Shown here one piece after another: positions 1-7,362 of a stretch of DNA of 8,297 nt. Made by a program: the position numbers and the translations under genes. Each line of letters begins with the position of its first letter. The first letter of the stretch is position 1. Location: positions 1 through 8,297 of the forward strand of contig JAOAEN010000045.1 in NCBI GenBank assembly GCA_026416775.1. Reading direction: 5' to 3'. The DNA is from Dehalococcoidales bacterium. Lineage in GTDB: Bacteria; Chloroflexota; Dehalococcoidia; Dehalococcoidales; RBG-16-60-22. Under the pieces are notes generated by a model that worked only from the letters and a program-made list of their open reading frames with translations, was not told the DNA's origin and ran no database searches.

Positions 1-1767
1 CGCGAGATAACCGAGGAAGCAGTCAGGGAGGCTTTCCGCAACCCGCGCGGTATTGACATGCACCTTGTGGATGCCCAGCAGGCACGGCGGATACTGGACA
101 GGATCGTCGGCTATAGGATATCACCTTTCTTATGGAAGAAGGTGAGAAAGCGCCTGTCTGCAGGCAGGGTGCAATCGGTAGCGGTGAAGATAATCGTTGA
201 CCGTGAGCGGGAAATACAGGAGTTCAAACCGGAAGAATACTGGGTAATCGAGGTTGAGCTCAGCAAGAAGAAGCAAAAGACACCCTTCCGTGCCACCCTG
301 GTCGGACTTGCCGGGGGCAGGAGACTGGAAATCAAGACCCGGGAAGAAGCAGAGAAAATAAAACGGGTACTGGAAAGGGCGGGTTATACCGTCCTTGAAG
401 TAAAAACCAAGGAGCTGAAGCGACAGCCGGCGCCACCCTTCACCACGAGTACCCTCCAGCAAGAAGCGTGGCGCAAGCTACGCTTTACCGCCAAGCAGAC
501 AATGGCAATCGCCCAGCAGCTCTACGAAGGTCTGCCCGTTGGTGAAGAAGGGAATGTCGGTCTTATCACCTATATGCGTACCGACTCAACCTACGTTGCC
601 GCATCCGCCGTTGCCGAGACGGTAGCCTATATCCGGGAGAGGTTCGGCGCCAGCTATCTGCCACCCCGCCCCCGTTCCTATGCCACGAAGAGCCGCCTCG
701 CCCAGGAAGCCCATGAAGCAATCCGTCCCACCCGTATCCACCGCGAGCCGGAGATCATCAGGAAATACCTGACCGTCTCCCAGTACCGTCTTTACGACCT
801 CATCTGGAAACGCATGGTCGCAAGCCAGATGGCGGCAGCCGTTTTTGACAGTACCACCGTTGACATTGAGGCCAGAGACGGTACCGCTTACCTGCTGCGT
901 ACATCAGCTTCGGTCAACAGGTTTCCGGGGTTCATGGTCCTTTACAGCGAAAGCACCGATGAGAGCGATACAGAAGAAGGCGCGAAGACACAATTGCCCA
1001 CCCTGAAGAAGGGAGAGGGGCTGGACTACCTCGGGGTGTTTCCGGAGCAGCGCTTCACCCAGCCGCCCCCCCGTTACACCGAAGCCACCCTGGTGAAAAC
1101 GCTTGAGCAGTACGGGATCGGGCGACCGAGCACCTATGCCCCGATCATCTCCACGATCCAGGAGCGTGACTACGTGCGCAAAGTAAAGGGCGTCTTTCAG
1201 CCAACGGAGCTTGGCTTCAAGACAAATGATCTGCTTGTGCAGTATTTCCCGAATATCATTAACATCAAGTTCACCGCCCAGATGGAAGACGATCTGGACA
1301 AGATTGCCGGTAACGAGCGTAACTGGCGGGATGTCATCCAGGAATTCTACACTTCTTTTGAGAAAGACCTTGAAAAAGCAGTACAGACCGCAGCGAAGGT
1401 GAGACTTTCTGAAGAACCGACTGGTGAGCTATGCCCCGAGTGCGGTAAACCACTCGTCGTAAAAACGGGACGTTTTGGTAAGTTCATCGCCTGCAGTGGC
1501 TATCCCGAATGTAGATTTGCCCGTTCCTACCAGATAAAGACCGGTGCGAAGTGCCCCCAGTGCGGCAAGGAGATAATGGAAAGGGTGAGCAAGAAGAAAC
1601 GCACCTTTTACGGGTGTAGCGGCTATCCCGAATGCACATTTGTTACCCGTTACCGCCCGCTCCCGCAACCGTGCCCCGAATGCGGTAGCCTGCTTACCCA
1701 GCACGGACAACAGGCATGGTGCACAAAATGTAAATTCAGGGGTAAAATAGAAGAGCTGAAGGGTTAA
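1..1767 (+). CDS. topA: DNA topoisomerase I (type IA), 5' truncated by window edge
   Basis: Relaxes negatively supercoiled DNA by transient single-strand cleavage through a 5'-phosphotyrosine. The frame is open from base 1 (it begins REITEEAVREAF), so the ATG at 58 is internal and the toprim domain lies upstream of the window. Visible family landmarks are AQQARR, the block LSAGRVQSVAVK, and the active-site motif YMRTDST, whose catalytic Tyr codon is at 571-573. QYGIGRPSTYAPII follows near 1108-1149, then FTAQMEDDLD. The C-terminus carries three C4 zinc-ribbon modules: Cys codons near 1432/1441/1492/1510, then 1552/1561/1615/1633, then 1672/1681/1720/1729. The first two share the CSGYPEC signature; the third is shorter and lacks it. 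The chain ends at TAA 1765-1767, 33 bp before the recombinase gene on the same strand. Family identity is secure; only the 5' end is missing. Confidence 0.97.
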   Translation, partial: REITEEAVREAFRNPRGIDMHLVDAQQARRILDRIVGYRISPFLWKKVRKRLSAGRVQSVAVKIIVDREREIQEFKPEEYWVIEVELSKKKQKTPFRATLVGLAGGRRLEIKTREEAEKIKRVLERAGYTVLEVKTKELKRQPAPPFTTSTLQQEAWRKLRFTAKQTMAIAQQLYEGLPVGEEGNVGLITYMRTDSTYVAASAVAETVAYIRERFGASYLPPRPRSYATKSRLAQEAHEAIRPTRIHREPEIIRKYLTVSQYRLYDLIWKRMVASQMAAAVFDSTTVDIEARDGTAYLLRTSASVNRFPGFMVLYSESTDESDTEEGAKTQLPTLKKGEGLDYLGVFPEQRFTQPPPRYTEATLVKTLEQYGIGRPSTYAPIISTIQERDYVRKVKGVFQPTELGFKTNDLLVQYFPNIINIKFTAQMEDDLDKIAGNERNWRDVIQEFYTSFEKDLEKAVQTAAKVRLSEEPTGELCPECGKPLVVKTGRFGKFIACSGYPECRFARSYQIKTGAKCPQCGKEIMERVSKKKRTFYGCSGYPECTFVTRYRPLPQPCPECGSLLTQHGQQAWCTKCKFRGKIEELKG

Positions 1768-1800
1768 CAGCGCCGAAGGGACGGGTTTTGAGGATTTTTC

Positions 1801-2700
1801 ATGCAGGAGATCTTCCAGCAGTACGTCAACTATCTGGAAGCGGAAAAGAATGCCTCGCGCTATACCGTGCGTAACTACACGGGCGACCTCATGGAGTTTT
1901 TCCGATTTCTTCGCGAAAGGAAGATAGACTCCCTGAAGGATGTCAACCGCCAGGTCCTGCGTAGCTACCTCGCCCACCTCATGGAAAACGGTTACGCCAA
2001 GTCCAGCATGGCAAGGAAGCTTTCCGCCATCCGCTCTTTCTACCGCTACCTCGTGCGCGAGGAGATGCTTTCGGCAAACCCGGCGCAGACGACGGTCTCC
2101 CCCAGGCTGGACAGGCGACTGCCTTCATTCCTCACCGTGGACGATGCACGGCGTCTTGTGGAGCTACCCGATACCACCACGCCGCAGGGACAGCGCGACC
2201 GGGCATTGCTTGAGCTACTCTATGCCGCCGGGCTTAGGGTAAGCGAGATCGTGAACCTCAACGTAGAGCAGATAAACTTTGCCACCGGCGAGATCAGAGT
2301 GTGGGGTAAGGGTTCCAAAGAGAGGATCGTGCTCATCGGCGAGCCTGCAGTGCGGGCACTGCAGACCTACATCAGTGACGGCAGGAAGCTGCTCCTTGGC
2401 GGGAAGAAGAACCGTGCCCTTTTCGTGAGCCGCTACGGAGAGAGACTTCCTGCCCGAACTATTCAGAAGATACTGGCAAAGTATGCCCGCCGGATCAATA
2501 AGAAGGTCCATCCCCACATGCTGCGCCATACGTTTGCCACTCATCTCCTCGATGGCGGGGCAGACCTCAAGGTTGTCCAGGAACTTCTGGGACATGCTGA
2601 TCTTTCCACCACCCAGATCTATACCCATGTCACCCAGAGCCGGACACGCCAGATATATCTTTCTGCCCATCCCCTGGCACGTGAAGGGAGCAAACAGTGA
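1801..2700 (+). CDS. xerC: Tyrosine recombinase of the XerC/XerD family
   Basis: Site-specific recombinase expected to resolve chromosome dimers at a dif site near the replication terminus. The 299-aa length matches XerC/XerD. Residues 1-90 form the SAM-like DNA-binding core domain (SRYTVRNYTGDLMEFFRFL, then SSMARKLSAIRSFYRYL). The catalytic domain follows from about residue 108, with all six active-site residues present: R146 (AAGLRVSEI), K170 (GKGSKER), H239 and R242 (HMLRHTFATHLL), H265 (LLGHADLSTTQ) and the nucleophile Y274 (QIYTHV). The ATG at 1801 has GAGG at 1790-1793, 7 nt upstream. It sits 33 bp after topA and its stop overlaps the next start (GTGA), so it is part of the topA operon. 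Linkage to topA and the clean Xer motifs favour a housekeeping Xer protein over a phage or integron integrase. XerC versus XerD, or a lone XerA-like enzyme, cannot be decided here; the symbol is provisional. Confidence 0.93.
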   Translation: MQEIFQQYVNYLEAEKNASRYTVRNYTGDLMEFFRFLRERKIDSLKDVNRQVLRSYLAHLMENGYAKSSMARKLSAIRSFYRYLVREEMLSANPAQTTVSPRLDRRLPSFLTVDDARRLVELPDTTTPQGQRDRALLELLYAAGLRVSEIVNLNVEQINFATGEIRVWGKGSKERIVLIGEPAVRALQTYISDGRKLLLGGKKNRALFVSRYGERLPARTIQKILAKYARRINKKVHPHMLRHTFATHLLDGGADLKVVQELLGHADLSTTQIYTHVTQSRTRQIYLSAHPLAREGSKQ

Positions 2701-3770
2701 TCCACCGTATCCAGAGACTGCGCCACAGGCTGAACGAAAAAGGTCTTGACGGTATCCTCATCACCCAGCAGGAAAACCGCCGCTACCTCTCCGGCTTTGA
2801 CGGCTCTGCCGGTTACCTGATTATCAGTGCCCGCAAGGCGGTGCTGGCGACCGATTTCCGCTACACCGAACAGGCACTGGGCCAGGCAAGCTGTTGTGAA
2901 ATTCTGCGGATTGCCAACAACCTCACCGACTGGTTTCCCGCGCTCCTTGACGAAATGGGGATAAGAAAGCTCGGATTTGAAGCCTCGGATGTGAGCTATC
3001 ATTTCTACCAGCAGCTTGTGGATGCCCTGAAACGGAAAGGGCTGGAGGTAGAAATGGTTGCCACCAGCGGGCTTGTGGAAGCAATGCGGGCGGTAAAAGA
3101 GGCGGAGGAGATTGAGTTCATCCGCAAGGCAGCCGCCATCGCAGACGGCGCCTACATGGAAGCGGCAGGGCTCATCCGCCCTGGACTGACCGAAAAAGAA
3201 ATCGCCTGGGCACTGGAAAAGGCAACCCGCGAGAGGGGAAGCGAAACATTACCTTTTGAAATCATTGTCGCTTCCGGGGCACGGTCAGCCCTTCCCCACG
3301 CCAAACCGTCCGATAAGGTGGTTGAAGAAGGCGAGCCGGTGGTAATTGACATGGGGGCAAGGTACCGCGGCTATGCCTGCGATATGACACGTACCGTCTG
3401 CGCCGGAAGACCGGACGAGACATTCATGAAGGTATATACCACCGTCCTTAAAGCCCAGGAAGCGGCAATCAACACTATCCGCGCCGGGATGATGGGGAAG
3501 GAAGCCGACGGCATCGCGAGGGGGCTCATCGAGCAGGCAGGCTACGGTGAGGCCTTCGGACACTCGCTGGGGCACGGGGTCGGGCTTGCCGAGCATGAGT
3601 TACCCCGTCTCAGTTTCAGCTCCGAGGAACTCCTTCAGGAGGGCATGGTGTTCACCGTGGAGCCGGGGATCTATATCTCGGGATGGGGCGGCGTGAGAAT
3701 TGAAGATACCGTGGTGCTGAAAGACGGCAGGGCCGAACCCCTCACCAGAGCGGAGAAACTGAGATTATAA
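2697..3770 (+). CDS. pepQ: Xaa-Pro aminopeptidase/dipeptidase, M24B metallopeptidase
   Basis: Cytoplasmic dinuclear-metal peptidase that cleaves bonds before proline in peptides or dipeptides. The 357-aa protein has the usual two-domain layout: an N-terminal creatinase-like domain (about 1-125, with LITQQENRRYLSGFDGS) and a C-terminal pita-bread domain (about 135-350). All five metal ligands are visible: D218 and D229 (VVIDMGARYRGYACDMTRT), H293 (SLGHGVGLAEHE), E322 (FTVEPGIY) and E336 (GVRIEDTVV). H201 and H300 fit the substrate-side histidines. The start is GTG at 2697, overlapping the xer stop as GTGA, with AAGGGAG at 2684-2690 placed 6 nt upstream; the next in-frame Met would remove most of the N-domain. 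The overlap implies translational coupling. Aminopeptidase P versus prolidase cannot be separated from sequence alone, so the gene symbol is tentative. Confidence 0.93.
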   Translation: MIHRIQRLRHRLNEKGLDGILITQQENRRYLSGFDGSAGYLIISARKAVLATDFRYTEQALGQASCCEILRIANNLTDWFPALLDEMGIRKLGFEASDVSYHFYQQLVDALKRKGLEVEMVATSGLVEAMRAVKEAEEIEFIRKAAAIADGAYMEAAGLIRPGLTEKEIAWALEKATRERGSETLPFEIIVASGARSALPHAKPSDKVVEEGEPVVIDMGARYRGYACDMTRTVCAGRPDETFMKVYTTVLKAQEAAINTIRAGMMGKEADGIARGLIEQAGYGEAFGHSLGHGVGLAEHELPRLSFSSEELLQEGMVFTVEPGIYISGWGGVRIEDTVVLKDGRAEPLTRAEKLRL

Positions 3771-3771
3771 A

Positions 3772-3787
3772 CTTATGTTTACATAAG
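3772..3787. promoter_or_regulatory. Perfect 7-2-7 palindrome in the peptidase-PHP gap
   Basis: CTTATGT, then TT, then ACATAAG forms a perfect inverted repeat that fills half of the 33-bp gap between the peptidase stop (3770) and the TTG start of the PHP gene (3804). It is AT-rich in an otherwise GC-richer region, so it would be a weak RNA hairpin and has no T-run; it is unlikely to be a terminator. It resembles a small operator or an RNA structure just ahead of the ribosome binding site of the next gene. The regulatory role is inferred from symmetry and position only; no matching regulator is in the window. Confidence 0.3.
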
Positions 3788-3795
3788 GAAAGGAA
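3784..3795 (+). promoter_or_regulatory. Ribosome binding site for the TTG-started PHP gene
   Basis: The purine run AAGGAAAGGAAG lies about 8 nt before TTG at 3804. It supports the TTG start, which is needed to keep the metal-binding DLHVHT motif in the protein: the first in-frame ATG (3843) would delete it. The 5' end of this run overlaps the right arm of the palindrome at 3772-3787, so a hairpin there could affect access to the site. Confidence 0.6.
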
Positions 3796-3803
3796 GAGCT
3801 GCC

Positions 3804-4460
3804 TTGATTAAAGCCGACCTTCATGTCCACACGCGGTATTCCATGGACTGCCAGACGCCCCTTGAAGCAATCATTGCGCGCTGTCAGGAGCTGGGGATAA
3901 ACTGCATCGCCATCGCCGACCACGGCACGGCAGAGGGGGCACTTGCGATGCAGAAGATTGCCCCGTTCAAGGTCATCGTCGCCGAGGAAATACTGACCAC
4001 GGAAGGCGAGATCATGGGCATGTTTCTCAAGGAAACCATCCCCAGCGGGATCACACCGGAAGAGGCAGTCAAACGTATCCGGGAGCAGGGAGGGCTGGTG
4101 AACATCCCGCACCCTTTCGAAACAATACGCGGTTCGGCACTGAAGGAAAGGTTCATCGAGATGCTGGCCTCGGACATTGATGCCATGGAAGTGCTCAATG
4201 CCCGCAGTCCGTTCCCGAGCTGTTCCAACCGGGCACATGCCTTTGCGGCCAAATACGGGATTGCCCCCACCGCCGGCAGCGATGCCCACAGCGTGAATGA
4301 GATCGGTAACGTCTATATTGAAATGCCCGATTTCAACACCAGAGAAGAGTTCCTCAGGGCACTGCGAGAGGGGAAAATCTGCGGGAAAAGATCGGGTATT
4401 CTGGTACACTTTCACAGTGCCTGGGCAAGATTGAAAACCCAAATGCGTCCGAGGAGGTAG
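3804..4460 (+). CDS. PHP-domain metal-dependent hydrolase (phosphoesterase-like)
   Basis: A 218-aa stand-alone PHP domain, a fold that uses two or three metal ions, usually to hydrolyse phosphate esters. The metal-binding motifs appear in the expected order: H7 and H9 (ADLHVHTRYS), D39-H40 (AIADHGT), E61/E62 (VAEEILT), H103 (NIPHPFE), E129 (MEVLNAR) and D160/H162 (AGSDAHS). No other domain is present, so this is neither a DNA polymerase nor a histidinol-phosphatase fusion. It is shorter than typical TrpH/YciV-type nucleotide phosphatases. The TTG start is set by the ribosome binding site at 3784-3795 and by the need to include the HxH motif. Its stop codon follows directly on the Shine-Dalgarno sequence of the next gene, 2 bp apart, which implies coupled expression with the PurN-like protein. 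The fold is certain; the substrate is unknown. Confidence 0.9.
   Translation: MIKADLHVHTRYSMDCQTPLEAIIARCQELGINCIAIADHGTAEGALAMQKIAPFKVIVAEEILTTEGEIMGMFLKETIPSGITPEEAVKRIREQGGLVNIPHPFETIRGSALKERFIEMLASDIDAMEVLNARSPFPSCSNRAHAFAAKYGIAPTAGSDAHSVNEIGNVYIEMPDFNTREEFLRALREGKICGKRSGILVHFHSAWARLKTQMRPRR
4452..4457 (+). promoter_or_regulatory. Ribosome binding site of the PurN-like gene inside the PHP gene
   Basis: AGGAGG, a full anti-16S match, sits 5 nt before ATG 4463 and lies within the last codons of the PHP gene (stop TAG 4458-4460). Ribosomes ending the PHP frame would finish on top of this site, a usual arrangement for coupled translation. It also fixes the start of the downstream gene. Confidence 0.8.
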
Positions 4461-4462
4461 AC

Positions 4463-5302
4463 ATGGCAGGAAAGTATAAGATTGGCTGGTTTTCCACGGG
4501 ACGCGGGCCCGGCTCAAGGGCTTTGCTGCGGGCGGCGCAGGAAGCAATACTATCCGGGGAGCTTGACGCGGAGATTGAGTTCGTCTTCTGCAGCCGCGAG
4601 CGCGGTGAAACGGAGCCGACCGACCAGTACCTTGACATGGTGCAGGGCTACGGGATCCCGCTGGTATGCTTTTCCTACCAGAAATACCGCAGGATGCGCG
4701 GCATGCCCAACCCCGATCCCGATCAGCCCCTGCCGCCCTGGCGCATCGACTACGACAGGGAAATTATCAGGAGGCTTGAACGTTTCCACCCCGACCTCTG
4801 TATTCTTGCCGGGTACATGCTCATCGCCTCTCCGCTCCTCTGTGATACATTTGACATCATCAACCTCCATCCGGCAGCCCCGGGCGGTCCCGCCGGCACC
4901 TGGCAGGAAGTTATCTGGAAACTGATTGAGACGAAGGCCACCATTCAGGGTATCAAAATGCATGTTGCTATCCCCGAACTTGATATGGGCCCCACCGCCA
5001 CCTATTGCACCTTTCCGATACGCGGCAGGGCCTTTGACCGTTACTGGGAGGAGATTAAGGGAAAGACCGTTGCGGAGATAAAACGGACGGAGGGAGAACA
5101 GAACAACCTCTTCCGGGCAATTCGTCAGCACGGGGCGGTGCGCGAGCTCCCGCTGACCATTGCCACCCTCAAGGTCTTCAGTGAAGGAAAGATACGGATA
5201 ACGAAGGACCGCCGGGTCGTGGATGACAGAGGAAACCCTATCACGGGCTACGACCTGACGGAAGAAATCGATGCGGTGGTAAAGGACAAACTGCCCTCCT
5301 AG
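4463..5302 (+). CDS. PurN-like formyltransferase-fold protein, diverged; substrate unknown
   Basis: A 279-aa protein with the formyltransferase N-domain fold of glycinamide ribonucleotide transformylase (PurN), which moves a formyl group from 10-formyltetrahydrofolate. The PurN catalytic triad is kept: N134 and H136 (IINLHPAAPGGPAGT) and D174 (PELDMGPTAT); LAGYM at 115-119 matches the PurN LAGFM strand. The C-terminus (ITKDRR...NPITGYDL, about 245-265) also aligns with the PurN tail. The N-terminal loop is STGRGPGSRALL instead of SGxGSNxxA, and the SLLPKYPGLHTHRQAL segment is replaced by a Gly/Pro stretch and TWQEVIW. An extra segment (about 70-96, rich in Arg and Pro) makes it longer than the roughly 210-aa PurN of E. 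coli. It could be a true but distant PurN or a formyltransferase for another amine. It is the last gene of the + operon, directly before a terminator hairpin. Confidence 0.8.
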   Translation: MAGKYKIGWFSTGRGPGSRALLRAAQEAILSGELDAEIEFVFCSRERGETEPTDQYLDMVQGYGIPLVCFSYQKYRRMRGMPNPDPDQPLPPWRIDYDREIIRRLERFHPDLCILAGYMLIASPLLCDTFDIINLHPAAPGGPAGTWQEVIWKLIETKATIQGIKMHVAIPELDMGPTATYCTFPIRGRAFDRYWEEIKGKTVAEIKRTEGEQNNLFRAIRQHGAVRELPLTIATLKVFSEGKIRITKDRRVVDDRGNPITGYDLTEEIDAVVKDKLPS

Positions 5303-5325
5303 CCGGCAGGCTATTTCGTATACAA

Positions 5326-5361
5326 AAAAGCCCCTTCCTCTTTCCGCGGAAAGGGGCTTTT
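5326..5361. terminator. Shared bidirectional intrinsic terminator
   Basis: Left arm 5326-5338 and right arm 5348-5361 pair as a GC-rich stem of about 13 bp with one bulged A and a 9-nt loop (core AAAAGCCCC with GGGGCTTTT). Read on the minus strand, the stem is followed by six Ts (A-run 5324-5329), a good terminator for clpP, whose stop is at 5389. Read on the plus strand only four Ts follow (5358-5361), a weaker but plausible terminator for the gene ending at 5302. Its place between two convergent operons fits this role. The rest of the 86-bp gap shows nothing else of note. Confidence 0.88.
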
Positions 5362-5388
5362 CAGCAGACGAACTACAGGAAAGACTTT

Positions 5389-6024
5389 TTATTTTTTGTT
5401 GTTTTTATCGTCCGGACGCTTCAGGACCTCATCAATGATACCGTATTCCACCGCCTGCTCGGGGTTCAGGTAGAAGTCGCGATCGGTATCGTGGATGATC
5501 TTGTCTAAAGGCTGACCGGTATGCTTGACGAGGATATCACGGATGATATCCTGCTGCCTCATGATCTCGCGCGCCGCAATGGCAATATCGGTTGCCTGGC
5601 CCTGCGCACCACCCACCGCCTGATGCATGTGGATGGTGGCATGGGGTAGGGCGTAGCGCTTGCCCTTGGCACCGGCGCAGAGGAGCACGGTTGCCATGCT
5701 TGCCGCCATCCCGACGCAGATCGTGGAGACCTGCGGGCGGATGAGCTGCATTGTGTCGTAGATGGCAAGACCGGCGCTAATTACCCCGCCGGGGCTCTGG
5801 ATATACATACTGATGTCTCGGTCCGGGTCTTCCCTCTCAAGATAGAGAAGCTGGGCAATGATCACGTTGGCAACCGGATCGGTAATGGGGGTAAAGAGCA
5901 TGATAATGCGCTCTTTAAGAAGCATGGAATAGAGGTCCCACATCCTCTCGCCACGTGGTCCGGACTCAATTACTCCCGGAATGATATCCCGGGGCAGGCT
6001 TTCCAAAGGCTGATAGTTCATCAT
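5389..6024 (-). CDS. clpP: ATP-dependent Clp protease proteolytic subunit
   Basis: Serine peptidase that forms the two-ring, 14-subunit chamber fed by Clp ATPases such as ClpX or ClpC. The 211-aa length is typical. The catalytic triad is intact: S109 ([12 protein letters not shown]), H134 ([17 protein letters not shown]) and D183 ([13 protein letters not shown]). Flanking signatures [19 protein letters not shown] and [11 protein letters not shown] also match. A short N-terminal segment precedes [11 protein letters not shown], as in precursors that are self-processed. Two adjacent ATGs (6024 and 6021) follow the run AAGGAGGAGGGA at 6029-6040, so the start is uncertain by one residue. It begins 1 bp after the tig stop, which indicates coupling. 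The C-terminal tail is short and Lys/Asn/Asp-rich. No clpX follows; the operon ends here at the hairpin at 5326-5361. Confidence 0.97.
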   Translation of the reverse strand: MMNYQPLESLPRDIIPGVIESGPRGERMWDLYSMLLKERIIMLFTPITDPVANVIIAQLLYLEREDPDRDISMYIQSPGGVISAGLAIYDTMQLIRPQVSTICVGMAASMATVLLCAGAKGKRYALPHATIHMHQAVGGAQGQATDIAIAAREIMRQQDIIRDILVKHTGQPLDKIIHDTDRDFYLNPEQAVEYGIIDEVLKRPDDKNNKK

Positions 6025-6025
6025 C

Positions 6026-7342
6026 TCATCCCTCCTCCTTTTCCTTCACTTTCACTTCCCCGTTACTCTGAGCGATCTCTTTAAGACGCTCAATGGTCTT
6101 GCGTACACGCAGCGAATGGAAGATGGACTGGCGGTTCTGCGGCGTGTCCACGAGTTTCCTCACCTCTTCCCTTCTATCTTCGGCGAAGCCGGAGCCCATG
6201 TTGTTCATGGCGGTGTCCACGTCTGCCTCGGTAACCTGTACCTTTTCCTCGGCAGCAATCCTGCTCAGGACAAGCGAGGCGACGATATTCCTCACCGCAA
6301 TGGGACGGAGCTCCTCACGGTACTGATCCATGGTCTTATTGAGGCTCTGAAGGTAATATTCAAGGTTCTGCCCGCTCCTCTCAATCCGTCTTGCCTGTTC
6401 ATCGATAAGGCGGTCAAGCTCCATTTCTACAAGCATCGGCGGGTATTCCACCCTGCACTGGTCAATAACCGCGTTGATGAGCTTTTCTTCAAAGGCGATG
6501 CGAGCGTTTTCCTCGGCATGCGCGCGCAGGTTCTTGACCACCTCCTCACGGAGCGCATCAAGCGTCTTTATCTCCGTGGAAATCCGGGCGGCAAACTCGT
6601 CGTTGAGCTCGGGAAGTTTTTCTTCCTTGATCTCGTGGAGCTTGATTTTGAAGTGCACCGGCTTGCCCGCCGCGCTCTTCAAGGGGTAGTCATCAGGAAG
6701 GGTGATATCAAACTCCTTTTCTTCCCCCTTCTTCATGCCGATGAGGTAGTCCCCAAAGTTGGGGGCAGGGGTAACCATATCACGGGTAATCTGGATCTGG
6801 GCTCCCAGCTTCCGGTAATATGGCCTATCCTCAAGGTGGCTATCAATATCCATCACCGCGAGGTCGTTGTAGTCAAGGGGTCTCTCCACGGGTTCCCAGG
6901 TGGCATGCTGATGGCGCAGTTCCTGTAGGACGGCCTCAATGTTCTCGTCTTTGACCTCCGCCGTTTCCGGGCTCATCCGCAGGGAATGATAGTCCCCCAG
7001 AGTTACGCTGGGCGTAAGCGGCACAACTACCCTGAAGATAAGAGGTTCCGCCTGGGTTATTTCCAGCTCCGGCTGGGCGTAGGGCTCAATCGCATGCTCC
7101 TTTAGCGCCTGCTCGTAGGCCTGCGGCAGGATATGGTCAATCGCCTCCTCGAGCAGTCTGCCCCTGCCAAGAGTCCTTTCCACAACGGCACGGGGTGCCT
7201 TGCCCTTACGGAAGCCCGGGATTTCCACCCGCTGCACCAGCGTCTGATAGGCATGCTCCATCCCCTCTTCCATTTCAGCGGGTTCCATCTCCACGGTCAG
7301 GAAGACCTGGCAATTCTCAACTTTTTCCTTGGTAACTTTCAA
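6026..7342 (-). CDS. tig: Trigger factor, ribosome-associated chaperone
   Basis: Binds ribosomal protein L23 at the exit tunnel and shields nascent chains; it also has a peptidyl-prolyl isomerase domain. The 438-aa length is normal for the family. The N-terminal ribosome-binding domain (about 1-145) carries the signature GFRKGKAPR at 43-51. The FKBP-type PPIase domain spans about 155-240 ([20 protein letters not shown]), and the rest is the helical C-terminal chaperone domain with an acidic/Lys tail ([10 protein letters not shown]). The start is TTG at 7342: translation from it gives [10 protein letters not shown], which matches the usual trigger-factor N-terminus, and AGGAGGG lies just upstream (7346-7352). 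The first in-frame Met (residue 19) would cut off the first strand of the ribosome-binding domain. It lies 20 bp after aspS and 1 bp before clpP. Confidence 0.96.
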   Translation of the reverse strand: MKVTKEKVENCQVFLTVEMEPAEMEEGMEHAYQTLVQRVEIPGFRKGKAPRAVVERTLGRGRLLEEAIDHILPQAYEQALKEHAIEPYAQPELEITQAEPLIFRVVVPLTPSVTLGDYHSLRMSPETAEVKDENIEAVLQELRHQHATWEPVERPLDYNDLAVMDIDSHLEDRPYYRKLGAQIQITRDMVTPAPNFGDYLIGMKKGEEKEFDITLPDDYPLKSAAGKPVHFKIKLHEIKEEKLPELNDEFAARISTEIKTLDALREEVVKNLRAHAEENARIAFEEKLINAVIDQCRVEYPPMLVEMELDRLIDEQARRIERSGQNLEYYLQSLNKTMDQYREELRPIAVRNIVASLVLSRIAAEEKVQVTEADVDTAMNNMGSGFAEDRREEVRKLVDTPQNRQSIFHSLRVRKTIERLKEIAQSNGEVKVKEKEEG

Positions 7343-7345
7343 GTT

Positions 7346-7352
7346 CCCTCCT
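7346..7352 (-). promoter_or_regulatory. Ribosome binding site that sets the TTG start of tig
   Basis: On the minus strand AGGAGGG is followed by AAC and then TTG (7342-7340). The core match to the anti-Shine-Dalgarno is full, though the spacing of about 4 nt is short. The strong site may offset the weak TTG codon. It supports choosing TTG over the downstream Met at residue 19. Confidence 0.65.
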
Positions 7353-7362
7353 TACGGGCTAT

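Noticed and set aside
58..60. ATG at 58 as the start of topA
   Set aside because: The frame is open upstream to base 1 and encodes conserved TopA residues (EITEEAVREAF), so this Met is internal.
1429..1977. Open frame (182 codons) on the minus strand across the topA-xer junction
   Set aside because: It is antisense to the TopA zinc-ribbon region and the xer N-terminus, and its protein has no family features.
1801..2700. Phage or integron integrase marking a mobile element
   Set aside because: The protein has Xer length and Xer motifs and sits within a housekeeping operon. No att-like direct repeats, tRNA gene or cargo genes are nearby.
3765..4547. Long open frame (260 codons) on the minus strand opposite the PHP gene
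   Set aside because: It is fully antisense to a PHP protein with all metal-binding motifs and shows no recognisable domain. It runs across the PHP gene and into the PurN-like gene, as expected for a chance frame in GC-richer coding DNA.
5531..5552. Inverted repeat AGGATATCA with TGATATCCT (4-nt spacer) inside clpP
   Set aside because: It encodes the repeated Asp-Ile-Ile/Asp-Ile-Leu pattern of ClpP (QDIIRDIL). The symmetry is best explained by similar codons, and it lies far from any start or stop.
6116..6928. Long open frame (270 codons) on the plus strand opposite tig
   Set aside because: It lies entirely antisense to a clear trigger factor, has no recognisable motif and no supporting operon context; treated as a shadow frame.
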